From Mesorhizobium sp. BR1-1-16 (lineage in GTDB: Bacteria > Pseudomonadota > Alphaproteobacteria > Rhizobiales > Kaistiaceae), in the NCBI RefSeq assembly GCF_020165495.1, contig NZ_JAIUIE010000002.1:310001-374000 (forward strand): a stretch of DNA of 64,000 bases. Direction: 5' to 3'. Positions 17,340-26,382 of this stretch are shown in pieces; position 1 is the first letter of the stretch; each line of letters starts with the position of its first letter. The notes under the pieces were generated by a model. The model saw only the letters and a program-made list of their open reading frames with translations, did not search any database and was not told where the DNA came from. The position numbers and the translations under genes are program-made.

Positions 17340-18617
17340 TCAGATGCGGTCGCGCAGCGCATACCAGCTCATGCCGGCAACCAGCGCCGGCCAGCGCAGC
17401 AGCTTGCCGCCGGGAAAGCGCGGGCAGGGCAGGGCGGCGAAGCTGTCGAGGCGGCCGGGATTGCCGAGGATGGCGTCGGCGATGATCTTGCCGCCATAGG
17501 GCGCGAGCGCGACGCCCTGGCCCGAATAGCCGGACGCTGCATAGACGCCCGGCCGCAGCCGGCTGAGAAATGGCAGGCGGTTGACGGTGACGGCCAGCGT
17601 CCCGCCCCAGGCATGGTCGATGCGGATATCGCGGAGGCCTGGATAGATGCCGAGGAGATGCCGGCGAACGAAGGCGAAGATGTCGGCCGGGTCACTGCGC
17701 GAATAGGTCTCGCCGCCGCCAAACAGGATGCGGCCGTCGCTTGTCGGCCGCCAGTAATAGACGACGAAGCGTGAATCCGAGACGGCTTCGCCGCCCGGGA
17801 TCAGCCCGCCGGGCATGCCGGCTCCGATCGGCTCTGTCGTCAGGATGAAATTCTTGATCGGCATCGCCCGCGTCTCGGTCTCCTGGTCGATGCCGTCGAG
17901 CAGGCCATTGCCGGCGAGGATGACGATGTCGGCGCGGATGGAACCGCGCGAGGTCACCAGCAGCGGCTTCATCCCGTCGTCGAGCCGGATGGCTGGCGTG
18001 TCTTCATGGAGACTGGCCCCGGCCATCACGGCGGCCCGCGCCAATCCTTGCGCGAATTTCAGCGGATGCAGGTGGCCGGCCGTTGCGTCGTAGCGGCCGC
18101 CGAAATAGGCGTCGGTACCAATCATCGCCGCGAGGCGATCCGGCTCGATCCATTCGGCATGCGCATAGCCGTAGTCATCATTCAGCTTGTCGACATAGTG
18201 CCGTTCCTCCGAGACGAGCCGGCGCTTGTGCACCGCTTCGATAAGGCCCGGCCGCCATTCGGCGTCGATCTGGTGCTTGTCGATCAGGTGATGGACGAGG
18301 GCCTTGGCTTCTTCGGCAAGCGTCCAGAGTTCATGCGCCGCCGGTCGTCCGAGCCGGCGCTCCAGCCAGTCCTGATCGCGGCGCTGGCCAGTATGCAGTT
18401 GGCCGCCATTGCGCCCCGAGGCGCCGGAACCGATGCGGTTCGCCTCGACGAGCACGGTCTCGATGCCGGCCTCGGCGAGATGAAGCGCCGCCGAGAGGCC
18501 GGTATAGCCGCCGCCGACGATCGCGACATGCGCCTTGCGGTCGCCATCCAGCGGCGGAAAGGCAAGCGTCTTGTCGGCCGTCTCGGCATACCAGGACGGG
18601 GCGTGCGGCGCGGTCAT
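17340..18617 (-). CDS. FAD-dependent oxidoreductase, gamma-glutamylputrescine oxidase-like (PuuB/OrdL family)
   Basis: A 425-residue DAO-family flavoprotein. The Rossmann motif is HVAIVGGGYTGLSAALHLAE near residues 30-50, with GSGASGRNGGQLHTGQ after it and the C-terminal YAASGYSGQGVALAPYGG. These resemble PuuB-type oxidases that deaminate gamma-glutamylputrescine. It is the last gene of a minus-strand run (GS-like, aminotransferase, GNAT, this gene) opposite to potFGHI, which supports a role in polyamine breakdown. It overlaps the GNAT gene by 4 bp and is convergent with the flavin disulfide reductase, 9 bp apart. Other amine or amino acid substrates are possible. Confidence 0.87.
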   Translation of the reverse strand: MTAPHAPSWYAETADKTLAFPPLDGDRKAHVAIVGGGYTGLSAALHLAEAGIETVLVEANRIGSGASGRNGGQLHTGQRRDQDWLERRLGRPAAHELWTLAEEAKALVHHLIDKHQIDAEWRPGLIEAVHKRRLVSEERHYVDKLNDDYGYAHAEWIEPDRLAAMIGTDAYFGGRYDATAGHLHPLKFAQGLARAAVMAGASLHEDTPAIRLDDGMKPLLVTSRGSIRADIVILAGNGLLDGIDQETETRAMPIKNFILTTEPIGAGMPGGLIPGGEAVSDSRFVVYYWRPTSDGRILFGGGETYSRSDPADIFAFVRRHLLGIYPGLRDIRIDHAWGGTLAVTVNRLPFLSRLRPGVYAASGYSGQGVALAPYGGKIIADAILGNPGRLDSFAALPCPRFPGGKLLRWPALVAGMSWYALRDRI

Positions 18618-19087
18618 CCGCCGGCGACGTTCTGTGTCAGCGCTTCGCGCATCTTGACGAAGCGAAGCTGTCCGTCCGGCATCAAGCCGTCCGGCTGCCA
18701 GCCGAGATGCGCGTAAAATCCGTGCGCGCGGATGCCGGGAGCAGCGCCCGCCTCGAGCCAGGCGGAGGCGACGCCGCGCTCGTGCAGAAACGCCTCGGCA
18801 TGGGCGAGCAGCAGCCGGCCGAGGCCGAGGCCTTCGAAGTCCGGCAGGACGAACATCGCGAAGATGTTGCCCTCGGCGCTGTCTGCGATCGAGATGCCGG
18901 CATCGATGCCGTCGACGCTGGCGATGAAGGCGCGGCCGGTGGTCCGCAGCAGATCGGCGATGACGTTGGGCGTGATGCCATAATCCGCCATCTGTTCCAG
19001 CGTCATATGGTTTTCGCGGACGCTGGTCCTGATGGCATTGAGGATCGGCACCTCGTCGGGCGTCGCGATGCGGACCGTGATCGTCAT
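18614..19087 (-). CDS. GNAT-family N-acetyltransferase
   Basis: A 157-residue acetyltransferase. The acetyl-CoA pyrophosphate-binding motif appears as LPDFEGLGLGRLLLAHAEAF, preceded by the beta strand GNIFAMFVLP and followed by the C-terminal HGFYAHLGW. Its gene sits between the aminotransferase and the PuuB-like oxidase with 4-bp overlaps on both sides, so it is part of the polyamine operon. Acetylation of putrescine, spermidine or an intermediate is a reasonable guess, but the substrate cannot be read from the sequence. Confidence 0.85.
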   Translation of the reverse strand: MTITVRIATPDEVPILNAIRTSVRENHMTLEQMADYGITPNVIADLLRTTGRAFIASVDGIDAGISIADSAEGNIFAMFVLPDFEGLGLGRLLLAHAEAFLHERGVASAWLEAGAAPGIRAHGFYAHLGWQPDGLMPDGQLRFVKMREALTQNVAGG

Positions 19088-20481
19088 GCGAGACCGAGCC
19101 GCTTCAGTTCGGCATGGGTGTCGTCGAGCGTCTTCGAAGCCACCGCGATCAGATGGTCGGCCTCCTCATGGCTCAGCGTCAGCGGCGGCGACAGGATCAG
19201 CGAGTCGCGCACGGCGCGCATGACGAGGCCGTTGCGGAACGAGAAGTCGCGCGCGATGGTGCCGACCTTGCCGACATCGGGGAAAACCACGGTCCGCGAC
19301 GGCTTTTTTGGCACCAGTTCGAGTGCGCCCATCATGCCGGTCATCCGCGCCTCGCCGACCAGAGGATGGTCGCCCAGCGCCAGCCACTTCTTCTGCAGAT
19401 AGGGCCCGATGTCGTCGCGTACGCGCTCGACCAGCTTCTCGTCCTCGATGATGCGCAAGTTTTCGAGCGCCGCCGCAGCCGCGACCGGATGGGCGGAATA
19501 GGTGAAGCCGTGGTTGAAGTCACCGCCCGGGCCGATGATCACTTCGGCGACCTTGTCGGAGACCATCACGCCGCCGATCGGCAGATAGCCGGAGGAAAGC
19601 CCCTTGGCGATCGGCATCAGGTCGGCCTCGATGCCGAAGGTCTCGGAGCCGAACCAGTTGCCCGTGCGGCCAAAGCCGGTGATGACCTCGTCGGCGACGA
19701 GCAGGATATCGCGACCCTTCAAGATGCGGGCGATCTCCGGCCAATAGGTTGATGGCGGGATGATCACGCCGCCGGCGCCCTGGATCGGCTCGGCGACGAA
19801 AGCGCCGATCTTGTCCTCGCCGATTTCGTCGATCGCCGTTTCCAGCGCACGCGCGGCGATGATGCCGAATTCCTCGGGGCTCGCATCGCCACCCTCGCCG
19901 AACCAGTAGGGCTGGGCAATATGATGGATGCCCGGGATCGGCAGGCCGCCCTGCTCATGCATCGGCTTCATGCCGCCGAGGCTGCCGCCGCCCATGGTCG
20001 AGCCGTGATAGGCGTTGTGGCGGGCGATCAGGATCGACTTCTCCGGCTTGCCGCGCGTCGCCCAGTAATGGCGCACCATGCGGATGACGGTGTCATTGGC
20101 CTCGGAGCCGGAATCGACGAAGAAGACGTGGTTGAACTGCGGCGGGGTCAGTCGCGCCAGCGTCTCGGCGAGCGCGATCGCCGGCGGATGCGTCGTCTTG
20201 AAGAAGGTGTTGTAGAACGAAATCTCGGCCATCTGGCGCTGGATCGCCGCGGCGATCTCGGGCCGGCCATGGCCGATATTGACGCACCAGAGCCCGGCCA
20301 TGCCGTCGAGGATGCGATTGCCGTCCGAATCCCAGATCCACGACCCTTCGCCGCGCACGATGACGCGGCTACCCTCGGCATTCAGCGCCTTCATGTCCGA
20401 GAAGGGGTGAATGTGATGCGCGGCGTCGCGGGCGCGATAGTCGGCGGTCAAGTTGGAAAGCGGCGTCCTTGGCGTGGTCAT
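19084..20481 (-). CDS. Class-III PLP aminotransferase, putrescine/omega-amino acid type (SpuC-like)
   Basis: A 465-residue fold-type I aminotransferase. The PLP lysine is Lys293 in PIAKGLSSGYLPIGG, the PLP-pyridine aspartate is Asp264 in DEVITGFGRTG, and the phosphate site is VDSGSEANDT. Similarity in layout to SpuC and omega-amino acid:pyruvate aminotransferases suggests conversion of a diamine or omega-amino acid using pyruvate as acceptor. ATG 20481 is followed by the typical N-terminal HIHPFSD. Its neighbours (GS-like ligase upstream, GNAT and PuuB-like oxidase downstream, potFGHI divergent) support polyamine catabolism. Beta-alanine or taurine aminotransferase activity cannot be excluded. 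Confidence 0.88.
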   Translation of the reverse strand: MTTPRTPLSNLTADYRARDAAHHIHPFSDMKALNAEGSRVIVRGEGSWIWDSDGNRILDGMAGLWCVNIGHGRPEIAAAIQRQMAEISFYNTFFKTTHPPAIALAETLARLTPPQFNHVFFVDSGSEANDTVIRMVRHYWATRGKPEKSILIARHNAYHGSTMGGGSLGGMKPMHEQGGLPIPGIHHIAQPYWFGEGGDASPEEFGIIAARALETAIDEIGEDKIGAFVAEPIQGAGGVIIPPSTYWPEIARILKGRDILLVADEVITGFGRTGNWFGSETFGIEADLMPIAKGLSSGYLPIGGVMVSDKVAEVIIGPGGDFNHGFTYSAHPVAAAAALENLRIIEDEKLVERVRDDIGPYLQKKWLALGDHPLVGEARMTGMMGALELVPKKPSRTVVFPDVGKVGTIARDFSFRNGLVMRAVRDSLILSPPLTLSHEEADHLIAVASKTLDDTHAELKRLGLA

Positions 20482-20492
20482 AGGTCTCTCTC

Positions 20493-20580
20493 TGTCATTG
20501 CCGGGCTTGACCCGGCAATCCAGCCTTTCTCTCTGCCCGACAGGATAGGCTGGATTGCCGGGTCAAGCCCGGCAATGACA
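20493..20580. repeat. Perfect 34-bp inverted repeat between two polyamine genes (REP-like element)
   Basis: The left arm 20493-20526 and right arm 20547-20580 are exact reverse complements over 34 bp with a 20-bp spacer. Each arm also contains a smaller palindrome, ATTGCCGGG-CTTGA-CCCGGCAAT. The element fills most of the 119-bp gap between the GS-like gene (20601) and the aminotransferase gene (20481). A related shorter element lies at 59256-59300. This looks like a dispersed palindromic element of the REP type. In RNA it would fold into a very stable hairpin inside the transcript. Confidence 0.9.
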
Positions 20581-20600
20581 GCGCTCCGAAACGTCGCCGC

Positions 20601-22001
20601 TCACACATTCAGCAGCAGATATTCCCGCTCCCACGGGCTGATGACCTGCATGAACGTCTCGTATTCGGCCTGCTTGATCGCGCGGTAGGTCGAGACGAAC
20701 CGCTTGCCGAAGATCTCGACCAGTTCCTCGCATTCCTCGAACAGCGACACGGCCTCGAGGATCGAGCGCGGCAGGTCGATCTCGTCCGAATTCGCCGATC
20801 CTGTGACCGGCTCGGCCGGCTTCAGCCCCTCGATGAGGCCGAGATAGCCGCAGGCGAGCGAGGCCGCGATCGCGAGATAGGGGTTGGCGTCGGAGGAGGG
20901 CAGCCGGTTTTCAAGCCGCCGTCCGGCCGCCGTCGAGTTCGGCACGCGCAGACCGACCGTGCGGTTGTCATAGCCCCACTGGGTATTCACTGGTGCCGAA
21001 GAGGAGCGGACGAGGCGGCGGTAGGAATTCACATAGGGCGCCAGCATGCACATCACCGCCGGCAAATATTTCTGCGAACCGCCGATGAAGGCGAAGAACT
21101 GCGGCGTCGGGTCGCCATCCTCGTCGGAGAAGATGTTGCGCCCGGTTTCGAGATCCACCACGGACTGGTGGATATGCATCGCCGAGCCCGGCTCGCGCGA
21201 CATCGGCTTGGCCATGAAGGTCGCATACATATCGTGCCGCAGCGCCGCCTCGCGCAGCGTGCGCTTGAATAGGAACACCTGATCGGCCAGCGCCAGCGGG
21301 TCGCCATGCAGGAGATTGATCTCCATCTGCGCGGCGCCTTCCTCGTGGATCAGCGTATCGATCTCGAGGCCCTGAGCAGCCGAGAAGTCGTAGATGTCGT
21401 CGAAGAGATCATCGAACTCGTTGATCGCGGCGATCGAATAGGACTGCCGCGCTGCCTCGGGCCGGCCGGAGCGCCCTGTCGGCGGCTCCAGCTGATAGTC
21501 GGGGTCGGTGTTCGGCTTGACGAGATAGAACTCGATCTCGGGCGCCACCACCGGGTTCCAGCCCTGGCGATGATAGAGATCAACCATGCGGCGCAGCACC
21601 TGGCGCGGTGCGGTTTCCACCGGCCGGCCATCGCGGTGATAACCGTCATGGATCACCTGCGCGGTCGGATCGCTCTCCCAGGGCACGACGGCGAGCGTCG
21701 AGAAATCCGGCTCGAACAGGATGTCCTGGTCGGCGGCGTCGCTGACATAATCCTCATCGTCGGGGGGATAGTCGCCGGTGATGGTCTGGGTCAGAATTGA
21801 GCCCGGCATCGACATGATCGGGCCGGCGAGGAACTTCGAAACCGGCATCATCTTGCCGCGGGCGACACCGGCCTGATCCGGCACCACGCATTCGATGTCC
21901 TCGATTCCCCTGGCTTTCAGCCAGTCTCTCGCCTCGTCGAGCGAGGCGGCTCCGCGTTTCGCGTCTTCACGCGCCTTCGCGGGCCTCTTCCTTTTCGTCA
22001 C
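20601..22001 (-). CDS. Glutamine synthetase-family ligase, gamma-glutamylputrescine synthetase-like (PuuA)
   Basis: A 466-residue glutamine-synthetase-fold ligase. Family motifs are APEIEFYLVKP, HEEGAAQMEINL, GSAMHIHQSVVD and RVPNSTAAGRRLENRLPSSDANPYL in parts. The sequence is closer to the PuuA/GlnA-III group than to true GlnA: the adenylylation tyrosine loop is absent and the binding loop reads GYDNRTVGLR. It would join glutamate to putrescine or another amine. The start is GTG 22001. It is the first gene of the minus-strand polyamine operon, divergent from potF over 205 bp that may hold shared control signals. Other amines (ethanolamine, spermine) are alternatives. Confidence 0.88.
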   Translation of the reverse strand: MTKRKRPAKAREDAKRGAASLDEARDWLKARGIEDIECVVPDQAGVARGKMMPVSKFLAGPIMSMPGSILTQTITGDYPPDDEDYVSDAADQDILFEPDFSTLAVVPWESDPTAQVIHDGYHRDGRPVETAPRQVLRRMVDLYHRQGWNPVVAPEIEFYLVKPNTDPDYQLEPPTGRSGRPEAARQSYSIAAINEFDDLFDDIYDFSAAQGLEIDTLIHEEGAAQMEINLLHGDPLALADQVFLFKRTLREAALRHDMYATFMAKPMSREPGSAMHIHQSVVDLETGRNIFSDEDGDPTPQFFAFIGGSQKYLPAVMCMLAPYVNSYRRLVRSSSAPVNTQWGYDNRTVGLRVPNSTAAGRRLENRLPSSDANPYLAIAASLACGYLGLIEGLKPAEPVTGSANSDEIDLPRSILEAVSLFEECEELVEIFGKRFVSTYRAIKQAEYETFMQVISPWEREYLLLNV

Positions 22002-22206
22002 GATATCCCCCAGGCGTCGCGCCAGAAGGCACTCAGTGTGGCGAGCGGCCGCTCGAAGTCAACTGCGGTGGGTGCGACGAGAGAGTTGGGCGACCATCTC
22101 AAAAGGGAGTTGAGCTAGGCCGGAAAGCCTCATAACGTCGCTAAAATAGGCATGCACAAACGGTGTACAGGGGCGCACGCCCTGCACCAGATGGAGGGAA
22201 GTGTCG

Positions 22207-23292
22207 ATGAAGAAGTTCTCCGGACGCACGATGCTGGCAGCGGTGATTGTCGCTGGCGGCGCAGCTTCGGCGGCCGCGGCCGACAAGGAAGTCCACGTCT
22301 ATAACTGGTCGAATTACATCGACGATTCCATCCTGGCCGATTTCACCAAGGCGACAGGGATCAAGGTTGTCTACGACGTCTATGATTCGATGGAGACGCT
22401 CGAGGCGAAGATGTTTACCGGCCGTTCGGGCTACGACGTCGTCGTCCCGACCGATCGCAACATGCAGGTGCTGATCGAGGCCGGAGCTTTCCAGAAGCTC
22501 GACAAGTCCAAGATCCCTAATCTGCAATATGCCTGGCCAGACATCTACAAGCGGCTCGCGACCTATGATCCCGGCAATGAATACGCGGTCAACTACATGT
22601 GGGGGACCACGGGCCTTGGCTATGACAAGGCCAAGATCGATGCGCGCATGCCGGATGCGCCGGTCAACTCCATGGACATGATCTTCAAGCCCGAGGTCGC
22701 GGCGAAGTTTGCCGATTGCGGCATCTATATGCTGAACTCGCCTGAAGACGTCATGCCCGCGGCGCTCAACTATCTCGGCCTGCCGCCGGATTCGAAGAGC
22801 AAGGAAGACCTACAGAAGGCGACTGATCTCCTGCTGAAGATCCGTCCCTATGTCCGCAAGTTCGATTCCTCGCTGATCAATCCGCTCGCAACCGGCGAGG
22901 CTTGCGTCGCCTTCGGCTTCTCGGGCGACATCCTGCAGGCTCGGGACACCGCCAAATCCGGCGTCGAGATCGTCTATTCGATCCCGAAGGAGGGCGCGCT
23001 TCTCTGGATGGATTCGATGGTAATCCCGAAGGATGCGCCCAATCCCGAGGCGGCGCTTGCCTTCATCAACTATATCCAGACGCCCGAAGTCATCGCCAAG
23101 GCGACCAATTTCGTCAAATATCCGAACGGTAATCTCGAATCGCAGAAATATGTCGATCCGGCGATCCTGAAGGACCCGACGATCTATCCGCCGGCCGACA
23201 CGATGGCGCATCTCTACACGACGACGCCGAACAGCGACGAGATCCAGGACGCGATGACGGCGCTCTGGCAGCAGGTCCTGGCCGGCAAGTAG
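22207..23292 (+). CDS. potF: Putrescine/spermidine ABC transporter substrate-binding protein
   Basis: A 361-residue periplasmic binding protein. The signal peptide is MKKFSGRTMLAAVIVAGGAA followed by an alanine-rich cleavage region near residue 24. The mature start EVHVYNWSNYIDDSILADF is characteristic of PotF/PotD, and TTGLGYDK, NSPEDV and FGFSGDILQA are typical later segments. ATG 22207 is chosen over GTG 22201 because GGAGGG at 22193-22198 has a sensible 8-nt spacing to it. It is the first gene of the potFGHI uptake operon. A terminator-like hairpin follows it. Confidence 0.95.
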   Translation: MKKFSGRTMLAAVIVAGGAASAAAADKEVHVYNWSNYIDDSILADFTKATGIKVVYDVYDSMETLEAKMFTGRSGYDVVVPTDRNMQVLIEAGAFQKLDKSKIPNLQYAWPDIYKRLATYDPGNEYAVNYMWGTTGLGYDKAKIDARMPDAPVNSMDMIFKPEVAAKFADCGIYMLNSPEDVMPAALNYLGLPPDSKSKEDLQKATDLLLKIRPYVRKFDSSLINPLATGEACVAFGFSGDILQARDTAKSGVEIVYSIPKEGALLWMDSMVIPKDAPNPEAALAFINYIQTPEVIAKATNFVKYPNGNLESQKYVDPAILKDPTIYPPADTMAHLYTTTPNSDEIQDAMTALWQQVLAGK

Positions 23293-23347
23293 CAGCCGGC
23301 ACGGTGGCGGTGGCGAGAAGTGGCGCTGCCGCAGACGTCAAATGATG

Positions 23348-23381
23348 GCGCCTGGCACCCTTGAAGGTGACAGGCGCTTTT
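23348..23381 (+). terminator. Intra-operon terminator/attenuator between potF and potG
   Basis: GCGCCTG (23348-23354) pairs with CAGGCGC (23371-23377); inside, CACC pairs with GGTG around a 6-nt loop. Four T residues follow at 23378-23381. This is a short Rho-independent terminator shape placed 56 bp after the potF stop. Partial termination here would give more binding protein than membrane and ATPase components, a common arrangement in ABC uptake operons. Confidence 0.65.
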
Positions 23382-23423
23382 CGTAGCGTTCCATATTGAC
23401 CGGGCGACGCAGGGGGCAGCGGA

Positions 23424-24575
23424 ATGGCAGGCATGGCGATCGGGCCGATCCGGCGATCATTTGCGCCCTGGAACGATCCTGAATCCAAGCCCTTCATCGA
23501 ATTCCGCAATGTGACGCGGTCCTTCGGCGATTTCACGGCCGTCGACGATCTTTCGCTCAAGATTTACGAGCGCGAGTTCTTCGCGCTGCTCGGACCGAGC
23601 GGCTGCGGCAAGACGACATTGATGCGCATGCTGGCCGGCTTCGACGCGCCGACCCGGGGCGATGTGCTGCTCGATGGCCAGAACCTCGCCGGCATTCCGC
23701 CCTACAAGCGTCCCACCAACATGATGTTTCAGTCCTATGCGCTGTTCCCGCATATGACGGTCTGGGACAATATCGCCTTCGGCCTCAAGCAGGACGGAAT
23801 GCCGAAGGCCGACATCGCGAAGCGCGTCGAGGAGATGCTGCATCTCGTCAAGCTCGAGACCTTCGCCAAGCGCAAGCCGCATCAATTGTCGGGTGGCCAG
23901 CGCCAGCGCGTTGCGCTCGCCCGCTCGATCGCCAAGAAGCCGAAGGTCCTGCTGCTCGACGAACCGCTTGGCGCGCTCGACAAGAAATTGCGCGAGGAAA
24001 CCCAGTTCGAACTGACCGATCTGCAGGTGAACCTCGGCATGACATTCCTGATCGTCACACATGATCAGGAGGAGGCCATGACGGTTGCCGATCGGATCGC
24101 CGTGATGGATCGCGGCAAGATCATCCAGGTCGCGACGCCGGCCGAAATCTACGAACAGCCGAATTCCCGCTACGTTGCCGACTTTATCGGCGACATCAAT
24201 ATTCTTGAGGGCCGCATCGCTGCCGGCGCGGATGGTGTCGCCCGGCTCGAATGTGTGGCAGCAGGCGCAACCGTCGAGACACGGCAATCGATCGACGGCC
24301 GGCCGGGTGATCAGGCCTGGTTCGCCATCCGGCCCGAAAAGGTGCGCATCTCGCGCGAGCCGCCGGAGAATCCGGGCGTCAACGCGGTTTCCGGCGAGGT
24401 CTGGGACATCGGCTATCTCGGCGATGTCTCGATTTATCACGTGCGGCTGGCGAGCGGCGCCACGATCAAGGCGACGATCACCAACACCACCCGCCTCGTC
24501 GAACGGCCGATCAGCTGGGAAGACAAGGTCTGGATGACCTGGTCGGTGGATGGCGGGATCGTTCTGACCAAATAA
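23424..24575 (+). CDS. potG: Putrescine ABC transporter ATP-binding protein
   Basis: A 383-residue uptake-type ATPase. Walker A is GPSGCGKTT, the Q-loop is MMFQSYALFPHM, the signature is LSGGQRQRVALA, Walker B is VLLLDEPLGALD and the H-loop is IVTHDQEEA. A C-terminal TOBE domain of about 110 residues follows (DQAWFAIRPEKVRIS). Order and length match PotG/PotA. It energises uptake of polyamines captured by PotF through the two permeases encoded next. Confidence 0.95.
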   Translation: MAGMAIGPIRRSFAPWNDPESKPFIEFRNVTRSFGDFTAVDDLSLKIYEREFFALLGPSGCGKTTLMRMLAGFDAPTRGDVLLDGQNLAGIPPYKRPTNMMFQSYALFPHMTVWDNIAFGLKQDGMPKADIAKRVEEMLHLVKLETFAKRKPHQLSGGQRQRVALARSIAKKPKVLLLDEPLGALDKKLREETQFELTDLQVNLGMTFLIVTHDQEEAMTVADRIAVMDRGKIIQVATPAEIYEQPNSRYVADFIGDINILEGRIAAGADGVARLECVAAGATVETRQSIDGRPGDQAWFAIRPEKVRISREPPENPGVNAVSGEVWDIGYLGDVSIYHVRLASGATIKATITNTTRLVERPISWEDKVWMTWSVDGGIVLTK

Positions 24576-24629
24576 GGCCGTGCCGGGCGGCGCTGCGCTG
24601 TGAGTTCGACGAAGCGGGCAGGGGATCAG

Positions 24630-25559
24630 ATGGCGGCGAACGTGACTTCCGCGAATGCGAGGGCAAGCCGGCTGCGCTGGCTCGTGATTGCTGTCCCGCT
24701 CGCCTGGATGCTGATCTTCTTCCTGATCCCGTTCTTCAACGTCCTGAAGATCTCATTCTCGACCCGGGCGCGGGCCATGCCGCCCTACAAGCCGGTGCTG
24801 TCGATGGTCGACGGAATCGCCGGCCTCTTCGACAAGCTGCAGCAGCTCACCATCGCCAACTATCTGACGCTGGTGGCAGACTCGAAATACTGGCTGGCCT
24901 ATGTCTCCAGCGTCCAGATCGCGCTCTTTTCCACCGTCCTGATCGTCCTCGTCGCCTATCCGATCGCCTATGGCATGGCCCGCGCGCCGCGCCAGTGGCG
25001 GACGACGCTGGTCATGCTGGTGATCCTGCCGTTCTGGACCTCGTTTCTGATCCGCGTCTATGCCTGGATCGGTATCCTGTCCGATGAGGGCCTGCTCAAT
25101 CAGGTGCTGATGCAGCTCGGACTGATCGATCAGCCGCTGCGCATCCTCACGACGAACTGGGCCGTCTATATCGGCATCGTCTATTCCTACCTGCCCTTCA
25201 TGATCCTGCCGCTCTACGCGACGCTCGAGAAACTCGACGAGACGCTGCTGGAGGCTGCGGAAGACCTCGGCTGCCCACCGATGAAGGCGTTCTGGACCAT
25301 CACATTCCCGCTGTCGCTGCCCGGGCTGATCGCGGGCTGCTTCCTGGTCTTCATTCCGATCACCGGCGAATTCGTGATCCCGGACCTTCTCGGCGGCTCC
25401 GGCACGCTGATGATCGGCAAGACGCTCTGGTACGAGTTCTTCAACAATCGAAACTGGCCGCTGGCCTCGGCGGTCGCGGTCGTCCTGCTGTTGCTGCTCG
25501 TGGTGCCGATTGTCATCTTCCAGAACCAGCAGCAGAAACAGGCGGAGAAATCGCGATGA
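24630..25559 (+). CDS. potH: Putrescine ABC transporter permease
   Basis: A 309-residue inner-membrane permease with about six helices. The first is LRWLVIAVPLAWMLIFFLIP, and the EAA loop that docks to the ATPase is EAAEDLGCPPMKAFWTITFPL. I chose ATG 24630 because AGGGG lies about seven bases upstream; GTG 24600 gives ten extra residues but has no ribosome site. Its stop overlaps the potI start (ATGA). It pairs with PotI to form the channel. Confidence 0.93.
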   Translation: MAANVTSANARASRLRWLVIAVPLAWMLIFFLIPFFNVLKISFSTRARAMPPYKPVLSMVDGIAGLFDKLQQLTIANYLTLVADSKYWLAYVSSVQIALFSTVLIVLVAYPIAYGMARAPRQWRTTLVMLVILPFWTSFLIRVYAWIGILSDEGLLNQVLMQLGLIDQPLRILTTNWAVYIGIVYSYLPFMILPLYATLEKLDETLLEAAEDLGCPPMKAFWTITFPLSLPGLIAGCFLVFIPITGEFVIPDLLGGSGTLMIGKTLWYEFFNNRNWPLASAVAVVLLLLLVVPIVIFQNQQQKQAEKSR

Positions 25560-26374
25560 GGCGCGGGGCTACCTGGTTCAACGCCACTTCGGTCGCGATC
25601 GGCTTTGCATTCCTCTATCTGCCGATCCTCCTGCTCGTCATCTATTCGTTCAATGAATCGAAGCTGGTCACCGTCTGGGGCGGCTTCTCGTTCCGCTGGT
25701 ATGGCGAACTGCTGCGCGACCAGGCCATGCTGGATGCGGCTTGGGTTACGCTGCGCGTTGCCTTCCTTTCGGCGACGATCGCGACCGTTCTTGGAACGCT
25801 CGGCGCGCTCGCGCTGGTGCGGTTCGGCCGCTTCCTCGGGCGGACGCTGTTTTCCGGCATGATCTATGCGCCGCTGGTGATGCCGGATGTGATCACCGGG
25901 CTCTCGCTGTTGCTTCTCTTCGTCTCGCTCGATCTTGATCGCGGTTTCTGGACCCTGATCCTCGCCCATGTGACGCTGACGATGTGCTTCGTCGCCGTGG
26001 TGGTGCAGTCGCGTCTGGTGACGTTCGATCGCAGCCTGGAGGAAGCGGCGCTCGATCTCGGCGCGACGCCCGCCAAGACCTTCTTCGTCATCACGCTGCC
26101 GCTGATCATGCCGGGCGTCGTCGCCGGCTGGATGCTTGCCTTCACGCTGTCGCTCGACGATCTGGTGATCGCGAGCTTCACCACCGGCCCTGGCGCAACG
26201 ACGCTGCCGATGAAGATCTTCAGCCAGGTGAAATTCGGCGTGACGCCGGAAGTGAATGCGATCTCCACCATTCTGATCCTCGTCGTCGCGACCGGCGTCA
26301 TCGTGGCTTCGCTGGTCACCAAGCGGCGCGAGGTCGAGCGGCAGAAGGCGGAGCGGCTGGCGCTGCAGGGCTGA
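25556..26374 (+). CDS. potI: Putrescine ABC transporter permease
   Basis: A 272-residue permease with about six helices; the first is FAFLYLPILLLVIYSFNES. The EAA loop is EEAALDLGATPAKTFFVITL, and SLDDLVIASFTTGPG is a PotI/PotC signature. Start ATG 25556 overlaps the potH stop by 4 bp. It completes the potFGHI transporter. The last residues are charged (RREVERQKAERLALQG). Confidence 0.95.
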   Translation: MRRGATWFNATSVAIGFAFLYLPILLLVIYSFNESKLVTVWGGFSFRWYGELLRDQAMLDAAWVTLRVAFLSATIATVLGTLGALALVRFGRFLGRTLFSGMIYAPLVMPDVITGLSLLLLFVSLDLDRGFWTLILAHVTLTMCFVAVVVQSRLVTFDRSLEEAALDLGATPAKTFFVITLPLIMPGVVAGWMLAFTLSLDDLVIASFTTGPGATTLPMKIFSQVKFGVTPEVNAISTILILVVATGVIVASLVTKRREVERQKAERLALQG

Positions 26375-26382
26375 TACATGAT

